Below are positions 10,448-21,859 of a stretch of 64,000 nucleotides of DNA, piece after piece. The notes beneath the pieces were generated by a model. It worked only from the letters and a program-made list of their open reading frames with translations, ran no database searches and was not told the DNA's origin. The stretch covers positions 372,001 through 436,000 of the forward strand of contig NHNW01000025.1 of NCBI GenBank assembly GCA_002786025.1, read 5' to 3'. The stretch is from Zasmidium citrigriseum. Its lineage: Eukaryota; Ascomycota; Dothideomycetes; Mycosphaerellales; Mycosphaerellaceae. A program made the position numbers and the translations under genes. Position 1 is the first letter of the stretch. The number at the start of each line of letters is the position of its first letter.

Positions 10448-11884
10448 CTATGTCATATACTTCTTCAGACCCCTCAATCTCTCCTTCGCCTGCTCCAACA
10501 CATCATCGTTCTTGCACACCGCAAATCGCAGCCAATCCTCCACGATATGCGCGTTCTTGTCGGTGAAAAACTCCGTTGGTGGGATAGCCGCCACGCCGAG
10601 CTCCTTGATGCAAAACCAACTCAGTTTGAAATCACGTGGCCTGTCAGCGACGTGTGATGGGAATGGGTAGTCCTCCGGAAGCTTCACTTTGGCCAAGTTC
10701 ACCAGCACAAAGTAGCCACCTTCAGGATCGGAGTATGGCAAACCGAGCTCATCCCAGATTTGATTGAATCGGTCCATTTTGCCCTTCATCTCCTTCTTGC
10801 TCTGGTCCCAGAAACCGTGCTTGTCGGCTTGCTCAAATGCCACGGCGGTCGCTTCTTGCAGCGGACTCACGCTGCTGTAGCAGATTCTGGTATGTGCTGC
10901 GGCGACGTACTTGATGAGATGCTCCGGTCCAATGAGATATCCCACCCGCCAGCCCGTAGCGTAGAAGTTCTTGCCCGCCGAGCCGACAGTGAGCGTCAGC
11001 TTGGCAATCTCCGGTGATAGAGTCGCGACGCGAGTGAACGGAACGTAGTATAACCGATCGTAGACTTCGTCGGAGAGAATGATGATGTTGTGCTTGACGC
11101 AGATATCGCCAATAGCTTGGAGTTCTTCCCTGCTGAACACCTTTCCAATTGGATTGTGTGGGCTGTTGAGTACGACCATCCTCGTGCGGGGTGTTATCGC
11201 CGCTTCGAACTCTTTCATATCAATCTTCCACTCGCTCGCGCTGGTCGTCTTCGTGGAGCCTTCTTTCGGTGGATGCATGGGGACGTAAACGACTTTGCCG
11301 CCGGGCATTTCGATGTTCGAGATGTATTGGTCGAAGTAAGGCTCGAAGACGATGACTTCGTCGCCTTGCTCGAGGAACCCCATGAAGGCCGAGAGCATGC
11401 CCTCGTTCGCGCCGGTCGTAATGGTGACTTCAGTATCGGGGTTGAGCTCGCGGCCGAAGAAGGGGGAGTAGGCGTCTGCAATGGCTTTCTTTAATCTTGG
11501 GCGGCCCTGGGATTGTACGTTAGCTTGGCTTCACATGTGAGGCTTCCCGGATAGGAAGTAGCGGACCTTGGTGGGGGAGTATTGATTGCATTCCACCCGG
11601 TCCAATGCCTCCTTCGCAGCGTCTACGACGAATTGTGGTGGATTGTATCCGAAGAAGCCTTGTCCCATGTTGACCATTGGCTGTACTGAAGACGCCTGCG
11701 CGGCCTCGTTGACGATACTCCATACATCTTGTCTCTGCCCGGCCACGCGCTGGGCGGGCTTGAAGGGATCGCCTTGGACCATCGAAGCCGTGAACGTTCG
11801 GAGTTGTTGTTTCGGTAATCGGTCGAAGTGTTTGGTTGTTCGAATATGTAATAGCCGGCGAGGTAGTCGTGCCAATGGCTTCAT
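10448..11884 (-). CDS. BNA3: Kynurenine aminotransferase-type class I/II aminotransferase
   Basis: Coding complement of join 10448-11506 and 11567-11884 (458 aa), with one 60 bp intron. These pyridoxal-phosphate enzymes transaminate kynurenine to kynurenic acid, and some act as glutamine transaminase or cysteine-conjugate beta-lyase. Visible features are GQGFFGYNPPQFV near the substrate end, TITTGANEGML, NSPHNPIGKV, the ILSDEVYDRL aspartate that contacts the PLP ring, and the Schiff-base lysine in GSAGKNFYATGWRVGY. The first 34 residues are Arg-rich without acidic residues, like a mitochondrial presequence. A second Met at residue 35 (MVQGDPF) would give a cytosolic form. The intron has a GTCCGC donor but a good CTAAC branch site. 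BNA3 is assigned by family resemblance. Confidence 0.9.
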
Positions 11885-12549
11885 CTCACTCTAAGCACAT
11901 GCATGTGAGCTCCAGCAGTTGACTCAGGCACTCTTCACAAGCACCGAAGTCGCTGCTTCCTCGAGTCACGTCATTACGGCCGTTGGCTTAGGCGAGGCTG
12001 GAACGGCCCGCTCTACCGGCCCCATGTTTCACGTTGGACTTTCCCTGTTCGTCGATCGTGTCAAGTGACGGCATCTGTGGGTATTCGATGGATCGAGCTT
12101 TTCAACCTCCTTTTTAAATGCAAAAGCTCGTCGACAGCAGCTGGTGAACAGCTGTAACACTGTCCACAACTCCAGCTTTCCTGTCGTACCATGCTTTCTC
12201 CTACCCTCCGATGCTGTGCTTATTCGGTATCCGAATCTTTCCATAGCATGGACATGTCATCGCTAAATCAGACTTCCTCAACGCAACGCCGATATCTAGC
12301 CGGCAGACGCCCCATCGCCCAGCTCGTGAGCGTCACGAAGGGAGCCAGCTGACGTCTGCTGCAGGAGTTTAGTCGGACGTGAAGTTTCTTACGATATATA
12401 TGTATGTGCCGTGTCCCCGCTGCGTAAGAGCTCTTGTGAGGTGTAATCTGGTCTGCTTCTGTTTTCTCATGACTGCCGAGCATAAGAGAACAACACACCC
12501 AAAGTCGATTCACACTAGGCAGCAGTAATAAAGCTAGCCATCTGACAGC
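11885..12549. other. Divergent intergenic region
   Basis: This region lies between the aminotransferase and the small F-box-like gene and probably contains both promoters. A TATATATA run occurs at 12395-12402, about 150 bp before the plus-strand ATG. I see nothing else that I can support. Confidence 0.45.
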
Positions 12550-13143
12550 ATGTCCTCCTTCGCCTTCTTGAGTCTCCCACCAGAGCTCCGCAACCAAATC
12601 TACGACCTGGTGGCAGCAGACACAAAAGAGGTTACCATACGCAATGGAGCCTTGATTCCACACTCTTTCAGCCAGGTCTGTCGACAGGTCAGACATGAGT
12701 TTGGCCCTCTCTTCACGGCATTCTCCAAGCAAAGTCCACCACACCTGGCACCATCAACGGTCAAGATCCAGCTCGAGAACTTCGATTTCAACAAGTCGGT
12801 CCAGGCCATCGATCGATGTCGACACGATTCGAAAACTCGGTTCGAGGTTGAGGTACGGATCACGAAGCAACTCCGTCGAGCAGAGTGGGAGAAGATGTGG
12901 TCTTGGATTCACTTCTGCGACGAATTATCCTTTCGACAAGATGCCAAGCCCGAGACCATCCAGGCTAGTTATAAGATCCTGAAGGATGTGGGAACTTGTA
13001 ACGTCTTTGCGGCTTGTCATGAGATGTACATCGAGGTGGTGCCGTACATCCTGAAGGGGAACGCCAGTGAAGGATGTTTGTCGGCCGGGTACGAGCAGAT
13101 CGAGAAGATGAGGTTGGCGCTAAGTAGTGCGGTCGGACTGTGA
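12550..13143 (+). CDS. Short F-box-like protein
   Basis: Single exon, 197 aa. It opens with FLSLPPELRNQIYDLV, the F-box-like motif common to large families of fungal proteins of 200-400 residues. The following VCRQVRHEF is also typical of that group. The middle and C-terminal parts are mixed alpha/beta with no recognised catalytic residues. No function can be assigned beyond a possible SKP1-type interaction. Its stop codon is 50 bp from the stop codon of the convergent alpha/beta hydrolase gene, so the transcripts probably overlap at their 3' ends. Confidence 0.75.
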   Translation: MSSFAFLSLPPELRNQIYDLVAADTKEVTIRNGALIPHSFSQVCRQVRHEFGPLFTAFSKQSPPHLAPSTVKIQLENFDFNKSVQAIDRCRHDSKTRFEVEVRITKQLRRAEWEKMWSWIHFCDELSFRQDAKPETIQASYKILKDVGTCNVFAACHEMYIEVVPYILKGNASEGCLSAGYEQIEKMRLALSSAVGL

Positions 13144-13193
13144 GGTGGCGGTGACGGTGGTGTGTCTTTTGCATGTACAGTCTTGGAAAGGTG

Positions 13194-14210
13194 CTATCTA
13201 GTCAGCAAATTTTGAAGGATGCGTTTCTTCTGATTCACCAGCAAGCTCAGATGAGTCTCGTCCAGGATGGTGAGTTCGGGGTCGCATTTCATTCGGCTGG
13301 CCAATTCTTTGCCAACCGCGGACGGCACGTTGATATCTTGCGCTCCATACCAAAGTGACACAGGAATGCTGTCTATGTCTCCAAGGTTGAAGTCGAGTTC
13401 GTGGTGAAAGGTTCGAAACTCATCCATGAAGCCATCGAGCCCTTGACGAAAATGCTCTCGGACTGAGGGCAGGAGGCATCGCAACAGCTCTCCGTCGCCA
13501 TAAGCCTCTCGATCTTTGAGTGGAACGCGTTTGGTATTGCTGTTCAGCTGCTTCTTGAAGATATCAATCAGCGCATCGTCAGACAGGCTGAGCTGTTTCG
13601 AGACGAGGTACCCAGCAAGCCATCGAGTGAGTCCTGGCATTCTTTTGGTTGTTTGAAACAGGATCCGATTTCCCAAACGCATCCCTCGGTAGCCGATTCC
13701 TGGAAGATAGACCATTCCAGCGAGCAATGCCACAGCCTTGAGGTTGCCGGGAGAGTGCCAACGAGCGCAGGCCAACGCGTAGGGGCCACCTCCAGAAACG
13801 CCCAGAATTCTATACTCCTTCAGACCGAGTTTCGCTGCCAGGAAAGCGACATCTCCAGCGTGGCTCGATGGCGTTCTTCCGGGCTGTGCTGTAGAATAAC
13901 CGATACCCGGTCTGTCGACGGATATGAGGCTTGCTCCAAGGTCTGCGGCATCTTCGTGTGCTAAGACGGCTTCGAGCCTGGAGCCAGGATGGCCGTGGAA
14001 GTAAAAGACCGGATAGCCATCGGTCGCTCCATACTTTGCAAAGCCTAGAGTTCGGCGGTCTGGTAGTGTGATTGTTTCTCTGGTAGAGGCCTCAGGAGCT
14101 GAGTAAGAACGGTACGGAGACTGTGGCGCAAAGGGTCTCCGCGCATTGTTCGGTTCAGGCACCGGCCTCCTGAGCAGGATGCTGATTCTTCTTCCTGTCT
14201 TCATCGACAT
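13194..14210 (-). CDS. Alpha/beta hydrolase
   Basis: Single exon, 338 aa. The fold is that of a serine hydrolase: FHGHPGS as the oxyanion loop, the nucleophile elbow GVSGGGP (Ser about residue 139), an acid in the GAQDINVP segment, and a His in ETHLSLL near the end. The first 40 residues are Arg/Ser/Pro-rich without acidic clusters and may be a mitochondrial presequence. The substrate cannot be named; epoxide hydrolases, esterases and haloperoxidase-like enzymes share this layout. It faces the small F-box-like gene tail to tail. Confidence 0.85.
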   Translation of the reverse strand: MSMKTGRRISILLRRPVPEPNNARRPFAPQSPYRSYSAPEASTRETITLPDRRTLGFAKYGATDGYPVFYFHGHPGSRLEAVLAHEDAADLGASLISVDRPGIGYSTAQPGRTPSSHAGDVAFLAAKLGLKEYRILGVSGGGPYALACARWHSPGNLKAVALLAGMVYLPGIGYRGMRLGNRILFQTTKRMPGLTRWLAGYLVSKQLSLSDDALIDIFKKQLNSNTKRVPLKDREAYGDGELLRCLLPSVREHFRQGLDGFMDEFRTFHHELDFNLGDIDSIPVSLWYGAQDINVPSAVGKELASRMKCDPELTILDETHLSLLVNQKKRILQNLLTR

Positions 14211-15041
14211 GACGAGATGCTGTCTCGATGGCAGAGCGACGAGCCCGGCTGCTTTTACGCGTCTTCATGACGCGAGCGTCGCATCCTTCTCGGGAGAGGC
14301 AGCGCGACCGGACATGACTTACCGTCACTTGCGCACCGTACCTACATGCTGCAGGACAGTGCAGACGCTGCCGTTGACAGCACGAACGCCATTGCCGGCG
14401 TGTTGACGCAGGCCATGTGGTATATACGAGCCGGACGCGCAAGTGCCGCGAGACTTTGGCGGACAGAGGCGGCGAGGAGACGATGCGAGGGCGGTGAGCG
14501 AAAAACCAGCTGCCCGCTCGCAGCAGCGCCAGCGGTGTGCACGTGAAAGCGGCGACGATCCAGTCGGCGAGGACTGCTGCAGGTGCTGGGTGGAGATGGG
14601 TGGAGGAGACGCGGTGCAAGGGCCTGCTGCTCTGGTGCTGGTGCTTGCTGCTTGCTTTGGTGCTGCTGGTCGTTGCTTTGCTTTGGCAGCTTCGTCGAGC
14701 TTTCCATTGTGAGCTTCTTCTTGGCCACGACAACAACACCAGCCTCCTTCCTCCGCACCCTTCTCCTCTCCCCAACAACCACCGCCCCCCGATGCCGACA
14801 GACCTGTGCTGAACATTGTCTGCCCGCCACTCCGCTCCGCCCTCTCACCCGCCGCCGCCCACCGCGCTCCCGTCCTCCTCTCATCATCGTGCGTACCCCA
14901 CTTTCTCAACAGCTCGAAATTGTGCTAATCCGCCAGTAGCTCTCCGACTCTCCAGCTACCAAACTTTACCACGCCCATATCCCACGGCCTGTACCAGCCA
15001 ATTCTTCCGTCCAGTCTTCTCTGCACCTCACCTCGCCCACC
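14211..15041. other. Divergent intergenic region with CTG/GCTT-rich tract
   Basis: This region holds the promoters of the hydrolase (minus) and the KH protein (plus). A low-complexity CTGCTG/GCTTGCTT tract spans about 14620-14690. The stretch 14710-14910 is C/T-rich and is probably part of the KH gene leader. Several overlapping reverse-strand frames here are low-complexity by-products of that composition. Confidence 0.5.
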
Positions 15042-16165
15042 ATGTCCGCAGAAGACGCCTCTCCCGCCGTCGACTCTGGCATTGACAACCTCGCCGATAA
15101 GATAGGCGCTCTTAACACGGACGACCGCCAGCGGACTGAGGAAGAATATGCCCAGGCACAACTTACCCTGCGTGCCATTGTCACTTCCAAGGAGGCTGGC
15201 GTTATCATTGGCAAGGCCGGCCAGAATGTTGCAGACCTCAGAGACAAGACCGGCGTCCGGGCTGGCGTCAGTAAGGTCGTTCCAGGCGTGCACGATCGTG
15301 TCCTGACTGTCACTGGGCCATTGAGCGGCATCTCCGACGCATACGGCCTCGTGGCAGACAGCTTGGTCAAGGGAGCACCCCAGATGGGCATGGGAGGAGT
15401 CGTAGGCACGCCTGGCACCCACCGTACATTTTCCTGTCTCCCTCTCACTGTTTGATATACTGACGAGTTACAGCCATTCGCCTGCTCATCTCGCACAACC
15501 AAATGGGAACGATCATCGGTAGACAAGGTCTCAAGATCAAGCAGATACAAGATGCCTCCGGCGTGCGGATGGTTGCTCAAAAGGAGATGCTTCCCCAGTC
15601 GACGGAGCGTATTGTCGAAGTACAAGGCACGCCAGAGGGCGTTCAGAAGGCTGTCTGGGACATTGGCAAGTGTCTTGTCGACGACGAACAGCGCGGATAC
15701 GGCACTGTGCTCTACAGCCCAGCCGTCCGAGTCCAGGGAGGTGCCCCGCCTCTCAATGGCGTTGGTGGTGGTGGCAGCTACGGTGCACCTAGGAGTTACA
15801 ACCGCACGGGCAATGGTGCCGACTTCACCGGTGGTGCGCCTCCTCCTTCATACTCGCCTCGCCGCAATGGCCCTGCTGACGGTCCGCCTCCAGAGGATGG
15901 CGAAGACATCCAGACCCAGAACATCAGCATCCCTGCTGACATGGTTGGATGCATCATTGGTCGTGGTGGCAGCAAGATCAGCGAAATTCGCAAGAGCTCT
16001 GGTGCCCGCATTTCCATTGCCAAGGCCCCGCATGATGACACCGGCGAGCGTATGTTCACCATCACTGGCGGTCCGGCTGCCAACGAGAAGGCGCTGTACC
16101 TGCTGTACGAGAACCTCGAAGCCGAGAAGATGCGTCGCAGCCAGATCCCAGAGGCGACGGCATAG
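15042..16165 (+). CDS. Triple-KH RNA-binding protein (PCBP/hnRNP-K-like; yeast PBP2/HEK2-type)
   Basis: Coding join 15042-15423 and 15474-16165 (357 aa), with a 50 bp intron. Three KH domains are visible from their GxxG loops: GVIIGKAGQN near residue 55, GTIIGRQGLK near 140 and GCIIGRGGSK near 290. They alternate with a Gly/Pro/Tyr-rich linker between KH2 and KH3. Proteins of this type bind C- or CA-rich single-stranded RNA and affect mRNA localisation, stability and telomere-associated functions in yeasts. The splice is supported by the conserved IRLLISHNQMGTIIG across the junction. Which yeast protein is the orthologue cannot be decided from sequence alone. Confidence 0.92.
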
Positions 16166-17036
16166 AACGCTGCCCCTTTTGCAGACATTCGAATGTCAAT
16201 GCCTGCTCCTGGCTGTCCGTCCCCAGGCCAGCCCATTCCACCGCACCTCCTTGGTCACTGAGACCGCCAACACCCGAACACCCTTCCCCACCGAGACTGG
16301 CCAGCAACTTCCATACGTCAAGAAAACAGCGTTTGGACACGACATGATCGTGTTTCCTTCATGCCTTACGACCATCACGACTATTATGCTTCGATGACGA
16401 CTCATCTCGAATGCCTAATCAGCGCGCCTCCCGTATCCGCAACACCACTGTGGCTTCTCTCCAACACGTTCTGCCACCATCACATCGACCACCTCACACC
16501 CGTCAACCTCGACGACATCGATGAACCAACGAAAGTTTATGCGACTAAACTTAATTGCGCGCATGTGGGATTTTATTGAGCGTCGCATGTCTGATCCACC
16601 AGGAAGGAAGGAGGGCGGATTGCATGCTGCAGGGTTTGCTACGTCTTTTTGATCAAAGCTGGCAGATGTTTGGAACTTGCAATTTTTGCATAGCGCTTAT
16701 ACCAATTTCGTTATGTATTACAGCCGCTTGACGACTGAAATGGAGATTGACATGGACTTTTGAAAAGTATTGCAAGTGTCGGACGTTTCATAATTCAAGT
16801 TCGTATGGTCGAGGTTTGAGGGTTCCGAGATGTGTGTCGGTGCTGTCCCAAGCAGCAGTATGATTCAGAATGTGCCGAGTGTAAAACGCCATGTCGCCCA
16901 ACCATGCCTGTGTCCACCCATCCCAACCCAAGAACTCCATGGCTTCCATTGCTTTGGTCCCAATCCCATCCAGTCATAATGCATCATATAAACCTCTCCC
17001 TCTTTCTATTCATCATCATCAAGGCCACTCCCCTTC
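16166..17036. other. Convergent intergenic region
   Basis: About 870 bp between the stop codons of the KH protein and the yippee gene. It should be mainly 3' UTR of both. No coding region or RNA gene is supported. Confidence 0.5.
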
Positions 17037-17437
17037 CTAATTGACCTGACACAACAGCTCCTGCTCCAGGATATACTTTCCCTCCTTATACTTCTCGGTA
17101 CTTTCGTACGCTTTATCGTACTTCCAGCCGACGATCTCTTTGCATTGGCGACAGCAAATGTCGCGGACGACGTGCCGGCCGGTTGTCATGTTGCGTTCGC
17201 CGGCTTCGCCTTGTTGGATGTTTACGACGGAGTTGAAGAGGTAGGCTTTGCCGTGTTGGCCGCGGAAGTTCTGTGTCAGAAAGATGGGGGATCAGTAAAG
17301 GCCATGAATCAAGAGAGAAGGTAGTGGTATGGACATACTCTACTGATGATTTCGTCGTGGTCTGCGAGGTGGGTTTTGCAGTTTTTGCAGCCGTAGATCT
17401 TTTTGGCGTCGAGGTAGATGTTGTAGGCGAGGCCCAT
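17037..17437 (-). CDS. MOH1: Yippee-family zinc-binding protein (MOH1-like)
   Basis: Coding complement of join 17037-17270 and 17339-17437 (110 aa), with a 68 bp intron. Yippee proteins are small, highly conserved zinc-ribbon-like folds; the yeast member MOH1 is linked to stationary-phase survival and to the GID/CTLH ubiquitin ligase. The zinc ligands are the two pairs CKNC (residues about 18-21) and CRQC. The chain also shows FRGQHGKAYLFNSVVN, GERNMTTGRHVVRDI and EIVGWKYDKAYE, which match the family closely. Length and start (MGLAYNIYLD) fit the family exactly. It is absent as a long open frame because the intron interrupts it. Confidence 0.95.
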
Positions 17438-18236
17438 CGTGAGGTGTGATGGGCTCTCGGCCCGGGGGATCAGGTTGGGAGGTGGATGGGTTGTTTGCTA
17501 TCCTCCTTCGCAACGTACAGGACTCGTCTTCTTTTTCAGTGTGGTACTGAGAGTGAGCGCCTGGCTGATCGATTGACCGGTGTGTAAGGCAGCCGTATGA
17601 CCTCAAAGAACGGTAGGCGGGGTGAGCTGGTCACACGGGTGGAAGTGCTCGGCTTGGGCGTGTCGGTGGGCTTGGGAGTGAGCGAAGGTGAGCTTAGAGA
17701 GGACGTGTTGTTGTTGTTGCTGGAGTCGTCGAAGAGACCGGGTTCAGGGCGTCAGGTGGTTTGGAGGTCGAAGGCTGGACCGGGTTGGAGCTCATGTGAG
17801 GTCAGCCTGGTCAGTCGGCGCTGCTGAGCTGAGACCAAGAGACCGGTGGGGTTGATGATGTTTGCGGGGCCGTGAGACCCGACAACCCCCGGAGCAGAAG
17901 TCGCGATCTGGAGTCCCCCATCTCATTTCTATCTTCTTGCAGACTGATATCAAGATCTCGGACTCGGGCCATCTGGCCGACCCTCTCATCATCGGCTGTG
18001 CACTCGACCAAGCACCAGATGAAAGGAGATGGAATGCAAATTGAGAACTGACCGGCGCGAAGCTTCACCAGCCAAAGCCGGCAGTGGACGCGACTGTTCG
18101 CGTTTCGGGGTCCTGAGCTGAGGTCAAGTTGATGAGATTCTTCTATTATTTGTCTTGATCGACGCAACTTCCTTTACCTACGCTACTTACTGAACAGACA
18201 CCTATTCCAAGCGAGAGAGAACCAATTCAAGAAGAC
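17438..18236. other. Divergent intergenic region
   Basis: About 800 bp, presumably the two promoters of yippee (minus) and the small membrane protein (plus). It contains a short GTTGTTGTTGTTGCT tract near 17707-17722. There is no supported gene. Confidence 0.45.
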
Positions 18237-18726
18237 ATGGCTTCCAACTTCACGCCTGGCCGAATCCTCATCACCGTAGGGAATCTCATGTACTCCCTCG
18301 GAGCCTTCGCAGCCGACTACAATGAGACACACGTCAAGAATCCTCGTTGGCCACCGCATGCCAAGTTTCACAATGGTCTTGAAGTCCTCAGCCCCCCTCA
18401 TGCAGACATATTCTAACGCACGAAGTTAAGGTCAAACAATGACTCTTGGCCTTCTACTGGCTGCGACCTCGCTGTACTTCCTCTTCAGACCGGCAAAATC
18501 TTTCGAGCAGGCCAAGGACAACCTATTCTCATCGGCCTTGATCGGATCATTCTACTGCGGTGCGGGAATGTGTGCCATCTTGTATCCTGGGACTGCCTGG
18601 CAGGATCCGGAGTTTGCCCAAGGAGGCGAGCAGAGGTTCCTATTTTCGGGGATATGCGTTGCTATGTTTGTCGCATATTGGCTTGAAGTATCTAGGCTGG
18701 CGAAGGCGAAGACTAAGACGGGTTAA
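18237..18726 (+). CDS. Small polytopic membrane protein (DUF6640-like)
   Basis: Coding join 18237-18375 and 18431-18726 (144 aa), with a 55 bp intron carrying a CTAAC branch site. Three or four hydrophobic segments are visible: ILITVGNLMYSLGAFAADY, LGLLLAATSLYFLF, LIGSFYCGAGMCAILYPG and FLFSGICVAMFVAYWLEV. The junction recreates HNGQTMTLG, a motif I associate with a small uncharacterised fungal membrane family (DUF6640, from memory). The basic C-terminus (AKAKTKTG) would lie on the cytosolic side. No function is known to me. Confidence 0.8.
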
Positions 18727-18995
18727 AAGAGTGTCCTGCCGAAAAGGGATGTTCTTCCTCGACATGCAGAGGTCGGCAACGAGTTCATGAACAGGCCACA
18801 GTGGACAGTATTCCATTGACATCGATACGGAGGCAGACGGTATGCAAAGAGACATTTTACCAACTTCCCTTTCCATGCTTTCAACACGCATTCTGCCAAG
18901 CAGCCTGGAACAACGGAACCGTTCCGCGATCTCGTCATGGAAGAAGCAAGCCAGTCAAGTTTCATCTGCTTTTCCTTGACATTGACACTGACAAG

Positions 18996-19493
18996 ATGCC
19001 GTACGCAGGACGAGGAGGAGCCGGCAACATCCAGGCCGTCGAAGAAGCGAACAAACGTATCGCCGAAGACCTCGAAGCGAACCAGCAAGCCGCAGAATCA
19101 CAGGCAGAACACGTTCCCACTCCTGTGCAAGACGACCAATATGCCCGCGTAGGCAGAGGCGGTGCCGGCAATTTCTACGATCCCAAAGATCTGAGCGAAG
19201 TGGAGAAAGTCAGTCTCGGTGACGGCATCAACTCTCTAGGAAGCGGAACGAAGAGCCCTACAATCGACGCATCGAAAGCGCCGTTCTCCGAACCCACACG
19301 AACGTTTGGAAGAGGAGGAGCAGGAAACTTCTCCTTCGATGCGAGTGAGAACCAAGATCGAGCTTTGAGGAAGAAATTAGAAGAAGATGAACTGAAGAAA
19401 CAGCAATTGAAAGAGCAGGTCGAACAGAACGTGAAAGAGGCCTTGGCTATGCCGCAGCAGGCTAAGCTACCGTATGAGAAGCCGCTGAATTAA
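18996..19493 (+). CDS. DUF3602 / PAR32-like protein with GRGGAGN repeats
   Basis: Single exon, 165 aa. The motif GRGGAGN occurs three times (residues about 5-11, 53-59 and 105-111), the hallmark of the DUF3602 family. Yeast Par32 in this family is phosphorylated under TORC1 control and blocks ammonium permeases when dephosphorylated. Between repeats the chain is acidic and Gln-rich, and the last third is a charged helix (about residues 117-150). The first codons of a longer open frame precede MPYAGRGGAGN, but that Met is the family start. It ends 8 bp before the stop of the convergent serine hydrolase gene. Confidence 0.88.
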   Translation: MPYAGRGGAGNIQAVEEANKRIAEDLEANQQAAESQAEHVPTPVQDDQYARVGRGGAGNFYDPKDLSEVEKVSLGDGINSLGSGTKSPTIDASKAPFSEPTRTFGRGGAGNFSFDASENQDRALRKKLEEDELKKQQLKEQVEQNVKEALAMPQQAKLPYEKPLN

Positions 19494-19501
19494 GGATGTG
19501 C

Positions 19502-21195
19502 CTATTTGATCTTCTTGAAGAAGGCTAGCTCGTCTGCCATTTCGGGCTCGGCTTGGTACTTCATGCCGGAGACTTTGCCATCGGGCCCCAGGATGAATTG
19601 GACTTTGAGGGCTTTGTCTGTGATCCAACTGCTGGGACCTGTGGTTTGATGGGACCACCAGTGTTCGCCGTTGATGTGGTGGAGGGTTGCGGCGAGGCTG
19701 AGGTAGCCTTTTGAGGAGAGTGGTGGGGCGAGGTACAGCATAGGCTGATCGTCTGAGCCAGTGGCTTCGGAAGAGTTGGACTTGCGGAGAGGCAATCCGG
19801 AGACTTGGAATCTGCGGTATGCTGGATGCTCATAGACGCCCTCGTACGCGGCTAGTGGAAGGGCAGGATCGAGACGACGGTCTTTGGCCGACGCTCCATA
19901 CAGTCGTCCAACCACTTGGTCCGGCAGCATCGATTCCTCAGCCTTCGTCTGCGCCTCTCGTCCAGCTTTCGCTGCGTCGTAACGCTCATCATCTGGCGTT
20001 CCAAGGAATTGGTCTACGAGGTGCCAGCCCACGACATTCTGAGCCACGCTATACGAGTTCATCATCGTAACCACAGCCCATCCGGCATCCGTCTCGCCGC
20101 GTTCGATCTCAGATGCACTCGGCGGGATCATCATCATATTGGCCATGTAGCCCGCAATGGCACCGGCATGATCCACAATCTCCCGTCCGCGGTAATTTTG
20201 CACATAGAGACCGAGTCCATAGGCTTGTGGACCGATGAAAGGGTCTTTGGCTTCGACGAGCATTTTGGGCGTCCGCATTGCTTTGACGGCATTGGAGCTG
20301 AGGGCTGGGGTGAGGTTTGTTGGGTTCATGAGGTGTTGGACCCATTTGGAGTAGTCGAGAACGTTGGAGATGATGCCTCCTGCTCCTCTGGAGGGTGGGA
20401 TGTCATCGAAGGGAACTTGCTCGTAGGAATCGGTTTTGGAGTTCCAGAGGTAGCCGTTCGCGAGGTCAATGGCATGGTCGTTGGCCACTTTCCTGGCATC
20501 TTCGATGTCGTATGTCGTGTGGTGCAGTTCGAGAGGATCGAAGATGTGCTCCTTGAGGGAGTCTTTGAAGGGTTGATCCAGCACTTTCTCGATGGCACAG
20601 GAGACTGCTGTGTATGGGTTGTTCGAGTACTCGAATTGTGTCCTCATGTCTCGATGCATTGGAAGCTACAATAGGACTTCAGAAGGTATTGCTTGGCTTT
20701 GGAAGAGATGCTCAAAGTGGCACTTACATGTCTCAAAGACCGCACAACCTCACGATTCGAACTGAACCCATTTACCCAAGCCAGATCATGTCTCGGAAGC
20801 CCGGTCCTATGAGAGAGGCAGTCTTCCATCGTGACATGATTCGTAGCCCACTGTCCACTAGGCGTAGACTGATCAAGCACGAAATCATCTCTAATGAGTT
20901 CCGCAAGAGGCGTTTGCCAATCAATCGAAGGATGATCTTTCGACTCGACGAGGTGAGCAGCCATAGCAGAAGTGAAAGATTTCGTTGTCGACGCAGTGAA
21001 GAAGAGCGTTTCAGGTGTGACAGGGATTTGCTTTTCGAGATCTGAGAAGCCGTAGCCTTTGGCTTGGATTTGGTTTTCGTGGATGACGAGGACTGCCATG
21101 CCTGGGGTGGGGAATTCTTTCATGGCTTGTGAGACGATGGCGTCGAGGGATGGGTCGTTGAAGTCTTCGTAGTGGAGTTGGGGGTGTTCTGCCAT
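19502..21195 (-). CDS. Beta-lactamase/penicillin-binding-fold serine hydrolase
   Basis: Coding complement of join 19502-20665 and 20728-21195 (543 aa), with a 62 bp intron. The class C beta-lactamase fold is shown by the SxxK motif S69-T-T-K72, the tyrosine motif Y169-S-N171 (FEYSNN), and a HxG-like HAGAIAG near the third motif. A C-terminal lipocalin-like extension (YEGVYEHPAYRRF onward) is common in fungal and bacterial esterases of this family. The substrate is unknown; relatives include transesterases of polyketide pathways, D-peptidases and LACTB. An upstream in-frame Met at 21276 would add a hydrophobic N-terminus (SFVLLCFPSLFHS) that could act as a signal peptide, so secretion is possible but unproven. 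Confidence 0.85.
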
Positions 21196-21859
21196 CGTGA
21201 GTGTAATCTTGATTGAATGAAATAGAGAGGGAAAGCATAGGAGGACGAAAGAAAGATATCCACGGTTGAAGTTCACTACCCCGATGAACGGAGTTCGATA
21301 GAGGCACAGCTCGAAAGTGCGAAGTTCGAATCCTTACGAGTATTCGGTTGATGTCCGCTGCTGCATGTCCGCATTCATATCGTTGATCCGAGATCGCGAA
21401 TGAGGGAGAGATTGGTTAGAAGACGGAGCACGATGGCGCGAAAACACGTGTCGCGCGTCGCTCCTGCCTCAGGCCACAACCGGGGCAAAAAATGGCTCGC
21501 CGACTCCCGTCCCAGTCGTCTCTTCCTTCCATTTCATAAGACTTCCATCATATGCCATCCACGTCGTTTCTGGGACCTATTCAAAGCTATCATGGCGATG
21601 TTCCAATGTTTTCTCTCCCCAAACGTGGATGGTAATACTCCTCAGCCGCGTCCCATTGGCTTGCTCCTTCTTCTCCTCCTCCCACTACATCGCCATAATT
21701 GGAGGCGCGTTACTTGAGGAGGTAAGTGGGAATCATATCTGTCGTATCTAACTTTTCGGAGATGCATCTTCTTCTATCGTCATCGTTCGGGCATTATGGT
21801 GAGCCTCCTGTGCTCTCCATTCCATCTTTCCACTCCTTCAACAGCCTGGCGGAATCAAG
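21196..21859. other. Divergent intergenic region
   Basis: Shared 5' region of the serine hydrolase (minus) and the membrane protein (plus), about 660 bp. It contains C/T-rich tracts near 21650-21690 but no supported gene. Confidence 0.45.

Noticed and set aside
14155..14909. Overlapping reverse-strand frames of about 180-207 codons
   Set aside because: They overlap each other in different phases across a CTG-rich, GC-rich leader region and show only low-complexity sequence.
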